Source: Nonomuraea jiangxiensis
GTDB lineage: Bacteria > Actinomycetota > Actinomycetes > Streptosporangiales > Streptosporangiaceae
Reading direction: 5' to 3'
Length of the DNA: 64,000 nucleotides
NCBI RefSeq assembly: GCF_900099965.1
Contig: NZ_FNDJ01000007.1
Span: 280,995-344,994, forward strand
Shown here in pieces: positions 34,441 to 44,023 of this stretch (position 1 is its first letter; each line of letters begins with the position of its first letter). Made by a program: the position numbers and the translations under genes. The notes under the pieces are model-generated. The model searched no databases, was not told where the DNA came from, and worked only from the letters and a program-made list of their open reading frames with translations.

Positions 34441-35646
34441 GCACCCAAGCCTATCCGCGCCCCTCGCCGCAAAAGTCCACCCCGGAGTTTTTACCGCGCG
34501 AATGCTCTCCCACCCCAAAACCCCACCCATCACACCCCGAAATCTCCTGCGAACGGATCCGCCGCGTTGGGGGTTGGCTATGAGAGAGCCCGGGTGCCGA
34601 CACGTCCAGATGCGCCACCACACCCGCAAGGCCGCCGGGATCGCCTGAGGTCGGGCCGGATCGGGAGACCCAGATGGCACGGCCGGCGCGTCCGGGGTGC
34701 CGGTCACGTCGTAGGGGCGATCACACCGGGTCCGGTCACGTCGTAGGGGCAGGTCACACCGGGTCCGGTCACGTCGTAGGGGCAGGTCACACCGGGTCCG
34801 GTCACGTCGTAGGGGCAGGTCACACCGGGTCCGGTCTCGTGGTGGGGGCAGGTCACATCGTGGGCGGGCCGCGTCGTGGGCGGGCCCCAGTGGGGGCGGG
34901 CCGCGTTGGGGGCAGGTGACGTCCCGGACGGGCCACGTTGGGAGGCGGGCGCGTCACGGGGCGGGCCGGGCGTCCGGGTGCCGGTCACGTCGTAGGCGAG
35001 CCGCGTGGGGACCGAGCACATCCCGGAGCAGGCCGCGTGGAGGGCCGGACGCGTCAAGGGGCGGGCCGCGTGGAGGCCGGGCGCATTGGGGATGGGTGCT
35101 CTGGGGTGAGCGCGCCGGTGTGGGTGCTGGGGTGGGCTCGCTGGGGTGGACTCGCTGGAAGGTCGGCCGCGCTGAGGAGCCGGTGTGCTGGGCCAGGCCA
35201 GGCCAGTCGCGTCGGCGGCACATCACGCCAACTGGACGCCACGCCGGCTGAGCGCCCCCAAAGGCTGTGCTGCCGCTGACCGGGCTCCACCCACTCTGCT
35301 CCACCTACGCGGCTCCACATATGGGGGCCCACCCAGTGGCCTCACCGACTGCCCGCTGCTGACCAAGCTCCCGCCCGCCAAGCTCCCGCGGACCAAGTCC
35401 CCCGCTGGTCAGGTCCCTGTGGGCTCAGTCCTCACGTCTGGCCCCGCCGACTGGGCGCCGCGTCGGCGGGGTGTTGTGTGGTGGGGGCGGCGCAGGTGGG
35501 CGGCGCCCAGGGTGGGCCATGGGGGCCGGTCCAGGAGGCGCACCGTTACGGTGGCACGCCACTGACGGGTCAGCGGGCGTTTCCTAGAGGGCCCTCAGCC
35601 GGAGTACGGCGGGTGGCTAGCCACGGCAACGCGTACCAGATGAGCT
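34441..35646. other. 1.2-kb non-coding, G-rich repetitive spacer
   Basis: No ORF here has credible amino-acid composition; all are Gly/Arg/Pro-rich readings of repeats. It holds the 33-bp minisatellite at 34701-34858, followed to ~35130 by degenerate GGGCGGGCC / CGTCGTGGG variants. From ~35170 it is irregular sequence. The metG promoter should be near 34450-34560, which is less G-rich. Confidence 0.55.
34701..34858 (+). repeat. 33-bp minisatellite
   Basis: Three near-identical copies start at 34721, 34754 and 34787, with a degenerate fourth at 34820 and a partial copy before. Each contains TCACACCGGGTCCGGTCACG followed by TCGTAGGGGCAGG. The period is exactly 33 bases, so any read-through frame stays open, but there is no start or codon bias suggesting a gene. 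Confidence 0.85.
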
Positions 35647-36867
35647 TTAACTCTTTGAGGCTTCCAGGGATACCGCGGCTGCGGCCTCCTCGGCTGCCTT
35701 GGCGGCTACGTCGATGGAGCTTTCGCGGGTTCGGCGGATGCCGAGGATGCTGATGAACAGGGACGCGAAGATCGTCTGGAAGCTCATCACCAGCGCCGTC
35801 GCCGACGGCACCACGATGCGCAGCGACTCGCGCGGGTTGAGCTCGCCGAAGCTGCGCACCTGCCAGTGCACCAGCGACATCACCAGGCCGACCAGGCCGG
35901 CCACCGCCAGCAGCCCGCCGACCACCAGCCCCTTCTCCAGGGTCACTATGTCGATGATCTTGCGGATGCGCGGCGACTCCGGCAGGAAGCCCTCCTCGGC
36001 CGCGTAGACCTTGGTGAACAGCGCGAACAGCGCCGCCTGGAATCCGATCACCATGAGCGCCGACGACCCGACCAGGGTGTCGACGTCGAAGGCCAGCTCG
36101 CCGATCTCCACCGGCCCGAACGTCAGCGCGGTGCCCACGATCAGCCCCAGCACCATCATGAGCACGCCGGGATAGAAGAACAGCCACTTCGGGCTGTAGA
36201 GGAGCAGGAAGCGCAGGTGGCGCCAGCCGTCGCGCCAGGAGCGCAGGTGCGGCGGGCGGGAGCGGCCGTCGGGCGAGAGCGTGGTGGGCACCTCGCGCAC
36301 GTCGAGCCCCGACAGCGTGGAGCGGACCACCATCTCCGAGGCGAACTCCATGCCCCCCGTCTGCAGCTGCAGCCGCAGGATCGAGTCGCGCCGGAAACCA
36401 CGCAGCCCGCAGTGGAAGTCGCCGATCGCCGAGGGAAAGAACAGCCGCCCGATGAACGACAGCACCGGGTTGCCCAGGTAGCGGTGCAACGGCGGCATGG
36501 CGCCGGGGGCGATGCCACCCTTGAAGCGGTTGCCCATCACCAGGTCCGCGCCGTCGCGCAGCTGCTCGACAAAGGGCAGCAACGCGGTGAAGTCATAGGA
36601 GTCGTCGGCGTCGCCCATGATCACGTATTTGCCACGCGCCGCCCGGATCCCGCCCATGAGGGCGTTGCCGTAGCCCTTCTCATCCACGTGGACCACGCGG
36701 GCTCCGGCGTCTCTGGCCAATTGCTGCGAGCCGTCCGTGCTGCCGTTGTCGGCGATCAGGACCTCGCCCTCGATGCCGTGCTCCTCCATGCACGCCAGTG
36801 CCTTGCGCACACAGACTTCCACGGTCTCCGCCTCGTTGAGGCAGGGCATGACCACCGTCAGTTCCAC
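35647..36867 (-). CDS. Family 2 glycosyltransferase with C-terminal membrane domain
   Basis: 406 residues. A DPM1/GtrB-like catalytic domain (VVMPCLNEAETVEVCVRKA, IADNGSTDGS, VIMGDADDSYDF, DFHCGLRGFRRD) is followed by four or so hydrophobic segments (FFYPGVLMMVLGLIVGTAL onward). It probably makes a polyprenyl-phosphate-linked sugar at the membrane, which GT-C enzymes such as the neighbouring mannosyltransferases use as donor. It is divergent from a GT-C gene with a 99-base gap. Confidence 0.88.
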   Translation of the reverse strand: MELTVVMPCLNEAETVEVCVRKALACMEEHGIEGEVLIADNGSTDGSQQLARDAGARVVHVDEKGYGNALMGGIRAARGKYVIMGDADDSYDFTALLPFVEQLRDGADLVMGNRFKGGIAPGAMPPLHRYLGNPVLSFIGRLFFPSAIGDFHCGLRGFRRDSILRLQLQTGGMEFASEMVVRSTLSGLDVREVPTTLSPDGRSRPPHLRSWRDGWRHLRFLLLYSPKWLFFYPGVLMMVLGLIVGTALTFGPVEIGELAFDVDTLVGSSALMVIGFQAALFALFTKVYAAEEGFLPESPRIRKIIDIVTLEKGLVVGGLLAVAGLVGLVMSLVHWQVRSFGELNPRESLRIVVPSATALVMSFQTIFASLFISILGIRRTRESSIDVAAKAAEEAAAAVSLEASKS

Positions 36868-36966
36868 GTGTCTACCCTTCAGTTAAGGCTCTTCCAGTGC
36901 ACCATCATGCCCTGTGCCCGATGATGTTCGGGTCAAGACCCAAAAACGACTGGCATTCTTTACAGC

Positions 36967-38520
36967 ATGGTGAGCGTCGCGGAGATTACCCCTGCGGACA
37001 ACTCCGCCCCTGGCCTGGCAGCTCGTGCGCTGTCCATGTTGGGCCGGCATCGGGTGTTCGCCGTGGCATTCGGCATCGGCGCCGTGCTGCGGCTCATCAC
37101 CATGCTCGGCTACGGCCCGGCGATGTGGTTCAACGACTCATACGAGTACGTCTCGGTGGCGCTGCACCCGCGGCCGCACCCGATCCGGCCCGACGGCTAC
37201 AGCGCCTGGCTGATGTTGCTCAAGCCGTTCCACAGCTTCGCCCTGGTGACGTTCACGCAGCACCTGATGGGCCTGGCCACGGCCGCGCTGATCTACGCGC
37301 TGCTGCGGATCAAGTTCCGGCTGCCGAAGTGGGGCGCCACGCTGGCCGCGGCGCCGGTGCTGTTCGACGCCTACCAGATCCAGCTGGAGCAGCTGGTGAT
37401 GTCCGACACCCAGTTCATGCTGCTGGTGGTGGGCGCGATCACGCTGGTGCTGTGGAAGCGGCGGCTGACGTGGAAGGTGGGCGCGGTCATCGGCCTGCTG
37501 CTGGCGCTGACGTGGCTGACCCGCTCGATCGGCCTGCCGATTCTCGCCCTCGTGGTGCTCTATCTGCTGGTCAAGCGCACGGGCTGGCGCCCGATCACGG
37601 CCGTGCTCCTCGCCTGCGCGATTCCCGTCATGGCCTACATGGGATGGTTCGCCTCCGCGTACGGGAAGTTCGCGATGACCAACAGCGACGGCCTCATCCT
37701 GTACATGCGCACGGCCATCTTCGCCGACTGCAACAAGATGGACATCGACAAGTACAAGGAGGTTCAGCTCCTCCTGCTGTGCATCAACGACCCGGTCAAC
37801 CAGCGCAAGGACTATGCGCAGTGGTATCTGTGGGGCCAGGGCAACGGCGACGGCACCGGCACCGGCGAGGTGCTGCACCGGTGGGGCACCAACAAGAAGT
37901 GGAGCGAGATCACCAACGACGCGGCCAGCGCGTTCGCCACCCGGGCGATCCTGTCGCAGCCCGGCGACTACCTGAAGGTGGTGGCGCGCGACTTCCTCCG
38001 CTCGTTCCACTGGGCGCGGCCCCGCTTCCCGGACGAGTCCACCTACAACATGTACCAGTTCAAGCCGTACGTCGAGATGGACGAGACCGGCCAGCCCAAG
38101 CGGCTGCCGAAGTGGGCCTCCTACGCGGGCGGCCGGACCGACACCGACGCGTTCAGCTACGAGCAGGGCCCGCCCGAGACCAGGATCGTGCACCCGTGGG
38201 CCGACATCATGAGCGCCTACCAGCAGGTGTTCTACCTGCGCGGCATCATGCTCGGCGGCATCCTGCTGATCGGCCTGTACGGCGTCGTCGTGCGCTGGCG
38301 CAAGTTCGGCGGCCCGGTGGTGCTGCCGTGGCTGGGCGCGGTGGGGTTGCTGCTGGCCCCGGCGGCGACGGCCGAGTTCGACTACCGCTACGTGTTGCCG
38401 GCCGTGCCGCTGGCCTGCATCGCGGCGGCGATCACGCTGCGCCACGGCGTCAGGTGGGGCTGGGGACGACGGCCGTCCAAGAACGCATCAGCATCCGGGC
38501 CCACCACTCTGCCTGCGTGA
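36967..38520 (+). CDS. Polytopic GT-C-like membrane glycosyltransferase
   Basis: 517 residues with about ten predicted membrane segments. The first extracytoplasmic loop has FNDSYEYVSVAL, an acidic motif in the place where GT-C enzymes bind a lipid-phosphate sugar. A large soluble loop (~225-390) interrupts the helices. It lies beside the GT2 gene that could supply the lipid-linked sugar and converges on a mannosyltransferase gene with 71 bases of coding overlap. Specific activity unknown. Confidence 0.75.
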   Translation: MVSVAEITPADNSAPGLAARALSMLGRHRVFAVAFGIGAVLRLITMLGYGPAMWFNDSYEYVSVALHPRPHPIRPDGYSAWLMLLKPFHSFALVTFTQHLMGLATAALIYALLRIKFRLPKWGATLAAAPVLFDAYQIQLEQLVMSDTQFMLLVVGAITLVLWKRRLTWKVGAVIGLLLALTWLTRSIGLPILALVVLYLLVKRTGWRPITAVLLACAIPVMAYMGWFASAYGKFAMTNSDGLILYMRTAIFADCNKMDIDKYKEVQLLLLCINDPVNQRKDYAQWYLWGQGNGDGTGTGEVLHRWGTNKKWSEITNDAASAFATRAILSQPGDYLKVVARDFLRSFHWARPRFPDESTYNMYQFKPYVEMDETGQPKRLPKWASYAGGRTDTDAFSYEQGPPETRIVHPWADIMSAYQQVFYLRGIMLGGILLIGLYGVVVRWRKFGGPVVLPWLGAVGLLLAPAATAEFDYRYVLPAVPLACIAAAITLRHGVRWGWGRRPSKNASASGPTTLPA

Positions 38521-40087
38521 TCGTCTCGCCGGTCAGCACCGGCTGGAGCCACCAGAAGTTGATCAGCACGATGAGCGCGTAGGCCCCCACCACCGCAGCC
38601 CCGAGCGCCCGCCGGCCAGGGGAGGCGTCCTGCCGGCCGAGGGCGAGCCCCGCCACCAGCACGACCGCCAGCACCATGAACGGCACCACGGGGAGCATGT
38701 AGAACAGGTACATCGTGCGGTCGTCGGCGATGGCGTAGTAGAACCACGGCAGCCAGCCGACCGCGAACGCCAGCAGGGTCGCCCCGGCCCGCCAGTCGCG
38801 GTTGGCCACGTACCACCCGATGAGCCCGATCAGCGCCACCACGGCGCCGTACCAGAGGGCCGGGGTGCCGACCCCGAGCACCGCCTGCGCACACCGGCCG
38901 CCCCCGCACGCCGACGGCGGCAGGTCCGCCCCATAGTAGAACGGGATCGCCCGCAGCAGCAGCGGCCAGTGCCAGGGCTCGGACATGTACTCGTGATATT
39001 CGTGCAGGTTGCTGTGATAGCCGAGGACCTGCACCTGATACCCCACCCATGACCGCACCGAGTCGATCATGAAGAACCACGGCCCCGAGGCGGTCGCCTG
39101 GTCCCAGTTGCGCCCCCACCCGCCGGCGGTGGCGAACCACCCAGTCCACGTCGCCATGAACGTCACCGCCGGCGCCAGCACCATCGCGGCCAGCCCGCGG
39201 GGCACGTCGTACGACCACGCCCCCCGGTAGGCCGAACGTAAGCCCAGGGCGCGCCGGGCCCCCATGTCCCACATCACGCTCAGGACCGCGAACGCGATCA
39301 GGAAGAAGATCCCCGACCACTTCACCGCACACGCGGCCCCGAGGCAGACGCCCGCGGCGAGCCGCCACGGCCGGGCCCTGAGCCACGGGCCGCGGGGGGT
39401 GAGCGGCGAGCTCTCGTACCAGGCGACCAGCCGCTCCCGAGCCTGGTCACGGTCGACCACCAGGCACGCGAACCCGGCCAGCACCCAGAACATCAGGAAG
39501 ATGTCCAGCAGCGCCGTCCGCGACAGCACGTAGTGCAGGCCGTCCAGCGACAGCAGCAGCCCGCCCAGGCAACCCAGTAGCGTCGAGCGGGTCATCCTGC
39601 GCGCCACCCGGGCCAGCACGAGGATCGACAGCGTGCCGATGAGCGCCGCGGCGAAACGCCAGCCGAACGGTGTCATCCCGAACAGCCACTCACCCGCCGC
39701 GATCATCCACTTGCCCAGCGGCGGATGGGCGACGAAGGAGGCGCAGTCGGCCGGTTGCGGGCACTGCTTGAAGATGTCCAGGTTCCCGGCGATGAGCCGC
39801 TGGTCGGCGATGGGATTCTTGGCGTCGCCCAGCATGGTCCGCTCGACGCCGTACTTCAGCAGCGAGTAGGCGTCCTTGGCGTAGTACGTCTCGTCGAAGA
39901 CGACGGCCCGGGGCTCCCCCAGCCGGACGAAGCGCAGGATGCCGCCGAACATCGCCACCAGCAAGGGCCCGAGCCAGCCCCATAACGGGCCCTCCTGGAA
40001 GGGTGGCACGATCCGGCGAGGCGAAACCCCCCAGTTCCTCACGATGCGCACCCTATGGCGTCGCGGATCTCCTGTGAACCAGGTCAT
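38450..40087 (-). CDS. pmt: Protein O-mannosyltransferase, copy 1
   Basis: Transfers mannose from polyprenyl-phosphate-mannose to Ser/Thr of proteins being exported through Sec. VVFDETYYAKDAYSLLKYG holds the catalytic Asp-Glu of the first loop; HPPLGKWMIAAGEWLFG and the helices with RRMTRSTLLGCLGG are family signatures. There are about 11 membrane segments in 545 residues. The start ATG 40087 overlaps the end of rsmI by 35 bases; GTG 40051 is an alternative. It is very similar to copy 2 at 40979-42628, which is inverted across rsmI. The C terminus overlaps the convergent GT-C gene. Confidence 0.92.
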   Translation of the reverse strand: MTWFTGDPRRHRVRIVRNWGVSPRRIVPPFQEGPLWGWLGPLLVAMFGGILRFVRLGEPRAVVFDETYYAKDAYSLLKYGVERTMLGDAKNPIADQRLIAGNLDIFKQCPQPADCASFVAHPPLGKWMIAAGEWLFGMTPFGWRFAAALIGTLSILVLARVARRMTRSTLLGCLGGLLLSLDGLHYVLSRTALLDIFLMFWVLAGFACLVVDRDQARERLVAWYESSPLTPRGPWLRARPWRLAAGVCLGAACAVKWSGIFFLIAFAVLSVMWDMGARRALGLRSAYRGAWSYDVPRGLAAMVLAPAVTFMATWTGWFATAGGWGRNWDQATASGPWFFMIDSVRSWVGYQVQVLGYHSNLHEYHEYMSEPWHWPLLLRAIPFYYGADLPPSACGGGRCAQAVLGVGTPALWYGAVVALIGLIGWYVANRDWRAGATLLAFAVGWLPWFYYAIADDRTMYLFYMLPVVPFMVLAVVLVAGLALGRQDASPGRRALGAAVVGAYALIVLINFWWLQPVLTGETITQAEWWARMLMRSWTAVVPSPT

Positions 40088-40901
40088 AGAGCTCCCGCTT
40101 GGGAACCCCCGCCTGCCGGGCCACGTCGGCGATGGCGAGTTTGCGCTGCGCGCCCTCGGCGACCCGGCGGTCCACCTCGGCGACGAGCGCGTCCATGTCC
40201 TGCCCGGCCGCGTCGGCCACGTGCCCGGCCACCACGATCGTGATCTCGCCCTTGACGCCCGCGGCGGCCCACTCGGCCAGCTCCCCCAGGCCGCCCCGGC
40301 GCACCTCCTCGTACGTCTTGGTCAGCTCGCGGCACACGGCGGCCGGCCGGTCGGGGCCGAAGGCCGCCGCCATCGCCGCCAGGGAGCTCTCCAGCCGGTG
40401 CGGGGCCTCGAAGAAGACCATGGTGCGCTCCTCGCCCGCCAGGGCGGCCAGGCGGCGGGCCCGGTCGCCGGGTTTGCGCGGCGGGAAGCCCTCGAAGCAG
40501 AACCGGTCGCTGGCCAGGCCCGACACGGCCAGGGCGGTGGTGACGGCGCTCGGGCCAGGCAACGCGGTGACCGTGACGCCCTCCTCCACCGCCAGCCGCG
40601 TCAGGCGGTAGCCAGGATCGGAGACGCCCGGCATGCCCGCGTCGGTGATCACCACGACCGTGCGGCCGTCCTTGAGCGCCTCGATCAGTTCCTGGGCGCG
40701 GCCCGCCTCGTTCTGGTCGTAGTAGGACACCACCCGGCCGGTGATCTCCACACCCAGCTCGCCGGCGAGCCTGCGCAGCCGCCTGGTGTCCTCCGCGGCC
40801 ACGACGTCGGCGCTCCCGAGCACCTCGCGCAGCCTGGGCGAGACGTCACCCGCCTGCCCTATGGGTGCTCCTGCCAGCACCAACCTGCCGTACCCAGTCA
40901 C
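40053..40901 (-). CDS. rsmI: 16S rRNA (cytidine-2'-O)-methyltransferase
   Basis: Methylates C1402 of 16S rRNA in the decoding centre. Tetrapyrrole-methylase-fold motifs are present: GRLVLAGAPIGQAGDVSPRL at the N terminus, VVAAEDTRRLRRL, VVVITDAGMPGVSDPGYRL and ALPGPSAVTTALAVSGL, then FEGFPPRK and CRELTKTYEE. GTG 40901 is chosen; ATG 40922 is seven codons upstream. It lies between two inverted mannosyltransferase genes; in mycobacteria rsmI has a single pmt neighbour. Confidence 0.94.
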   Translation of the reverse strand: MTGYGRLVLAGAPIGQAGDVSPRLREVLGSADVVAAEDTRRLRRLAGELGVEITGRVVSYYDQNEAGRAQELIEALKDGRTVVVITDAGMPGVSDPGYRLTRLAVEEGVTVTALPGPSAVTTALAVSGLASDRFCFEGFPPRKPGDRARRLAALAGEERTMVFFEAPHRLESSLAAMAAAFGPDRPAAVCRELTKTYEEVRRGGLGELAEWAAAGVKGEITIVVAGHVADAAGQDMDALVAEVDRRVAEGAQRKLAIADVARQAGVPKRELYDLVHRRSATP

Positions 40902-40978
40902 CTGACCATTGTGGCAGCCCATCCCAAATAGACCGTGTTTCTGCGTTCGTTGCGGCTTGGGGCCCGTACGATGTCCGA

Positions 40979-42628
40979 ATGGCGGTGACCGATTCCCCGT
41001 ACCAGGGCTACGAGAGCCTGGAGGCCGGCGACGACCGGCCTCCGACCGAGCCTCGGGCCCGTTCCGTACGCGAGCGGCTCGTCCCTCCCATGCGCGGCAG
41101 CGTGCTGTGGGGCTGGGTCGGCCCACTGCTGGTCACCGTCTTCGGCGGCGTCCTGCGGTTCATCAATCTCGGCCATCCCAAGGCCGTGGTGTTCGACGAG
41201 ACCTATTACGTCAAGGACGCCTACTCGCTGCTGAAGTACGGCGTCGAGCGGATCATGCTCGGCGACGCCAAGAATCCCATCGCCGACCAGCGTCTCATCG
41301 CCGGAAACCTGGACATCTTCAAGCAGTGCCCGCAACCGGCCGACTGCGCGTCCTACGTCGTGCACCCGCCGCTGGGGAAATGGATGATCGCGGCGGGCGA
41401 GTGGTTGTTCGGGATGACGCCGTTCGGGTGGCGTTTCGCCGCGGCGCTCATCGGCACGCTGTCCATCCTCATCCTGGCCAGGGTGGCGCGCAGGATGACC
41501 CGCTCGACCCTGCTCGGCTGCTTCGCGGGCCTGCTGCTGTCGCTCGACGGCCTGCACTACGTGCTGTCGCGGACGGCGCTGCTGGACATCTTCCTGATGT
41601 TCTGGGTGCTGGCCGCGTTCGCGTGCCTGGTGGTCGATCGCGATCAGGCCAGGGAGCGGCTGGTCGCCTGGTACGAGAGTTCGCCGGTGTCCGCCTACGG
41701 GCCGTCGCTGGGCATCAGGTGGTGGCGGATCGGCGCCGGGGTGTGCCTGGCCATGGCGATGGCGGTCAAGTGGTCGGGGCTGGCGTTCGCGGTGGCGTTC
41801 GCCGTCATGTCGCTGCTGTGGGACTTCGGAGCCCGGCGGGCGGTGGGGTTGCGGCGCCCGTACGTGGGGGCGTTCAACAAGGACGTGCCGCAGGGGGTCG
41901 TGGCGTTCGGGATCGTGCCGTTCTTCGCGTACATGGCCACCTGGACGGGCTGGTTCGCCAGCGCCAACGGCTACGGGCGCAACTGGGACCAGGCCACCTC
42001 GTCCATACCGTTCTTCATCTTCGACTCGATGCGGTCGTGGATCAAATACCAGTGGCAGGTCTACAGCTTCCACAGCGATCTGACCACCAGCCATCCCTAC
42101 ATGTCCGAGCCCTGGCAGTGGCCGCTGCTGCTGCGCCCGGTCGCCTTCTACTACGAGGGCAGACAGAACACCTGCGGCGTCAAGGACTGCTCGGAGGCCG
42201 TGCTCGGCGTGGGCACGCCGGTGATCTGGTTCGGCGCGGTGGCGGCGCTGGTGGCCCTGATCACGTGGTACTTCTCCACGCGCGACTGGCGGGCCGCGGC
42301 CGTGGTGGTGGCCTACTTCATGGGCTGGCTGCCGTGGTTCTACTTCGCCATCGCCGACAACCGTACGATGTTCCTGTTCTACGCCATTCCCATGGTGCCG
42401 TTCATGGTGCTGGCCATCACGCTGTGCGCCGGGCTGCTGATCGGGCCTGCCACGCCGACGGCCTCGGGTGCTATGCCGGTGCGTCGCACCGTCGGAGCCG
42501 CCGTCGTCGGGGCCTTCGCCCTGCTGGCACTGATCAACTTCTGGTGGCTGCACCCGATCCTGTCCGCCGACCTCATCCCCTACACCGAGTGGAAGGCCCG
42601 GATGCTCTTCGAGAAACGGTGGATATGA
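40979..42628 (+). CDS. pmt: Protein O-mannosyltransferase, copy 2
   Basis: 549 residues, with the same architecture as copy 1: VVFDETYYVKDAYSLLKYG, QPADCAS, HPPLGKWMIAAGEWLFG and RDQARERLVAWYESSP. The N-terminal half is nearly identical in protein to copy 1, while the C-terminal half and loops differ more (for example NTCGVKDCSEAV against ACGGGRCAQAV). That suggests different acceptor preference or partial gene conversion. ATG 40979 is chosen as the first in-frame start after rsmI; the divergent rsmI start is only 77 bases away. Confidence 0.92.
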   Translation: MAVTDSPYQGYESLEAGDDRPPTEPRARSVRERLVPPMRGSVLWGWVGPLLVTVFGGVLRFINLGHPKAVVFDETYYVKDAYSLLKYGVERIMLGDAKNPIADQRLIAGNLDIFKQCPQPADCASYVVHPPLGKWMIAAGEWLFGMTPFGWRFAAALIGTLSILILARVARRMTRSTLLGCFAGLLLSLDGLHYVLSRTALLDIFLMFWVLAAFACLVVDRDQARERLVAWYESSPVSAYGPSLGIRWWRIGAGVCLAMAMAVKWSGLAFAVAFAVMSLLWDFGARRAVGLRRPYVGAFNKDVPQGVVAFGIVPFFAYMATWTGWFASANGYGRNWDQATSSIPFFIFDSMRSWIKYQWQVYSFHSDLTTSHPYMSEPWQWPLLLRPVAFYYEGRQNTCGVKDCSEAVLGVGTPVIWFGAVAALVALITWYFSTRDWRAAAVVVAYFMGWLPWFYFAIADNRTMFLFYAIPMVPFMVLAITLCAGLLIGPATPTASGAMPVRRTVGAAVVGAFALLALINFWWLHPILSADLIPYTEWKARMLFEKRWI

Positions 42629-42631
42629 CCC

Positions 42632-42653
42632 CGTTATCGCCCCCGCAATAACG
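42632..42653 (+). terminator. Hairpin after pmt copy 2
   Basis: CGTTAT and ATAACG form a 6-bp stem with a 10-base loop just after the stop, followed by a C/T-rich tail (CTCTCTT). Plausible weak terminator. Confidence 0.4.
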
Positions 42654-42741
42654 CTCTCTTAGGGTAGTCGCAGTGCAAGACCCAATACGCACCGGATTCG
42701 GTCATCGTCAGGCCCGGGGTCGATACGGCAAACTTCGAGGC

Positions 42742-43938
42742 ATGAGTGCACCGGATGTCACCGCCCTGCTCGCCGAGTTGGAGCGATCTCACCCGGACCA
42801 GGTCGAGGAGGCCCGGACCGCCGTCGAATGGCTGACGGGTGGAGAAGCCCTGGAGACGGTGACACAGCTCGACGTCTGCGAGTTCCTCTGGTACACACTT
42901 CCGATCAAGGTCGGCCCGCTCAAGCCGGGCGGCGACCACGAGCGCCTCGCGCGTGCCCTCGGCCGGCTGCTCCAGCTGGGCGGTATGGAACGTTACGCCG
43001 CTCTGTGCGTGTCCCCCACGACCATGCACATCCTGCGCACTTACGCCCGCGAGGGCGAGGACGCGGGCACCGCCGCCTACCAGCAGGCGCTGGAGGCCAC
43101 CGGCGTGCTCCCGCCGGACGTGCGCGAGCTGCAGTGGAGCATGATCATGGGGCCGGAGGAGCTGGGCGCCCACCTGGCCTGCTCCGCGGCTCTGGAGCTG
43201 GCGATCGTCGCCGGCGAGAGCCTCGACCGCGTCGCCCTGACCCGCCGCTGGCTGACCGAGCCGCGGGCCGACCTGGGCGGTGACAGCTGGCTCAACCGCG
43301 TGCACGGCGAGCGGCTCAACCGGTGGGTGCTGGGCCGCGGCCCGGCCAGGCGGGAGCTGGCGCAGCCGTTCGAGGTGCGACTGCACGCGCCGATCAAGCC
43401 GCAGCCGCTGCCGGCCCTGCACCGGCTGCTCTCCCTGGCCGCCTCGGAGGGCCTGCCGCTGCGGCTGGCCCCGTCACCCGAGGCGCTCAGGCTGCGCGAG
43501 CTGGCCGAGCGGGAGCTGGGCGCGATCAGCCGCGACGGGGCGAAGCTGGCCATCACCGAATACGGCCGGCGGCTGCTGAAGTCCCCCTCGGCCATGTGGT
43601 CGGCGGTCACCCGGCTGCTGCTGGCCAGGGGGCGGCGCGAGTTCGAGGTGTCGGCGCGGGAGGCCGCGCTGCTGCTGCTCGCCGACGGCACCCTGATGTC
43701 GCCCGCCAAGCTGCGCGAGCGGGTGGCGGAGGTGGTCGGTGGCGAGGGCTGGCATCCGTCCGCCGGCCTGGAGGACGTCGCCGGTCCTGTGACCGACCTG
43801 ATCGCCCAGCTGACGGCGCTGGGGCTGGCCTTCAGCGACGACCTGGCGGTGCGGCTGGACCGGCCGGGCCAGCTCGCGGCCCTGGCGGCGCTGCGGGCCC
43901 ACGCCCTGCGCCCGCGCAAATACGTCAGCTCGGGGTGA
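42742..43938 (+). CDS. Conserved-looking protein of unknown function (398 aa)
   Basis: I do not recognise the family. The protein is soluble, Leu/Ala/Arg-rich and mostly helical, with no signal peptide or membrane segment. Notable segments are LDVCEFLWYTLPIKV, HERLARALGRLLQLGGMERYAAL, SMIMGPEELGAHLACSAALELA and TRRWLTEPRADLGGDSWLNRVHGERLNRWVLGRG. The C-terminal third has winged-helix-like spacing (SPAKLRERVAEVVGGEGWHP). Third-position G+C is high, which supports real coding. The ATG at 42742 is preferred; the frame is open from GTG 42673. It is flanked by pmt copy 2 and DUF5996, and no function follows from that. Confidence 0.7.
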   Translation: MSAPDVTALLAELERSHPDQVEEARTAVEWLTGGEALETVTQLDVCEFLWYTLPIKVGPLKPGGDHERLARALGRLLQLGGMERYAALCVSPTTMHILRTYAREGEDAGTAAYQQALEATGVLPPDVRELQWSMIMGPEELGAHLACSAALELAIVAGESLDRVALTRRWLTEPRADLGGDSWLNRVHGERLNRWVLGRGPARRELAQPFEVRLHAPIKPQPLPALHRLLSLAASEGLPLRLAPSPEALRLRELAERELGAISRDGAKLAITEYGRRLLKSPSAMWSAVTRLLLARGRREFEVSAREAALLLLADGTLMSPAKLRERVAEVVGGEGWHPSAGLEDVAGPVTDLIAQLTALGLAFSDDLAVRLDRPGQLAALAALRAHALRPRKYVSSG

Positions 43939-44023
43939 CCCCCGGGATCCCACGCAGAGGAGTTAGTCCGATACGTGGGGTAGTTATCCCTTCGGGAGTG
44001 CTCACCGCCGGAGGGGGGCTGTC

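Noticed and set aside
34701..34858. CRISPR-like array
   Set aside because: Units are directly adjacent with no unique spacers, and no cas genes are present.
34674..34919. ORF encoding GAGHTGSGHVV repeats
   Set aside because: Only a reading of the 33-bp minisatellite, with no ribosome-binding site, no conserved domain and no codon bias outside the repeat.
40898..42553. 550-codon antisense ORF over pmt copy 2
   Set aside because: His/Gln/Arg/Gly-rich shadow of a gene with very high third-position GC; no domain visible.
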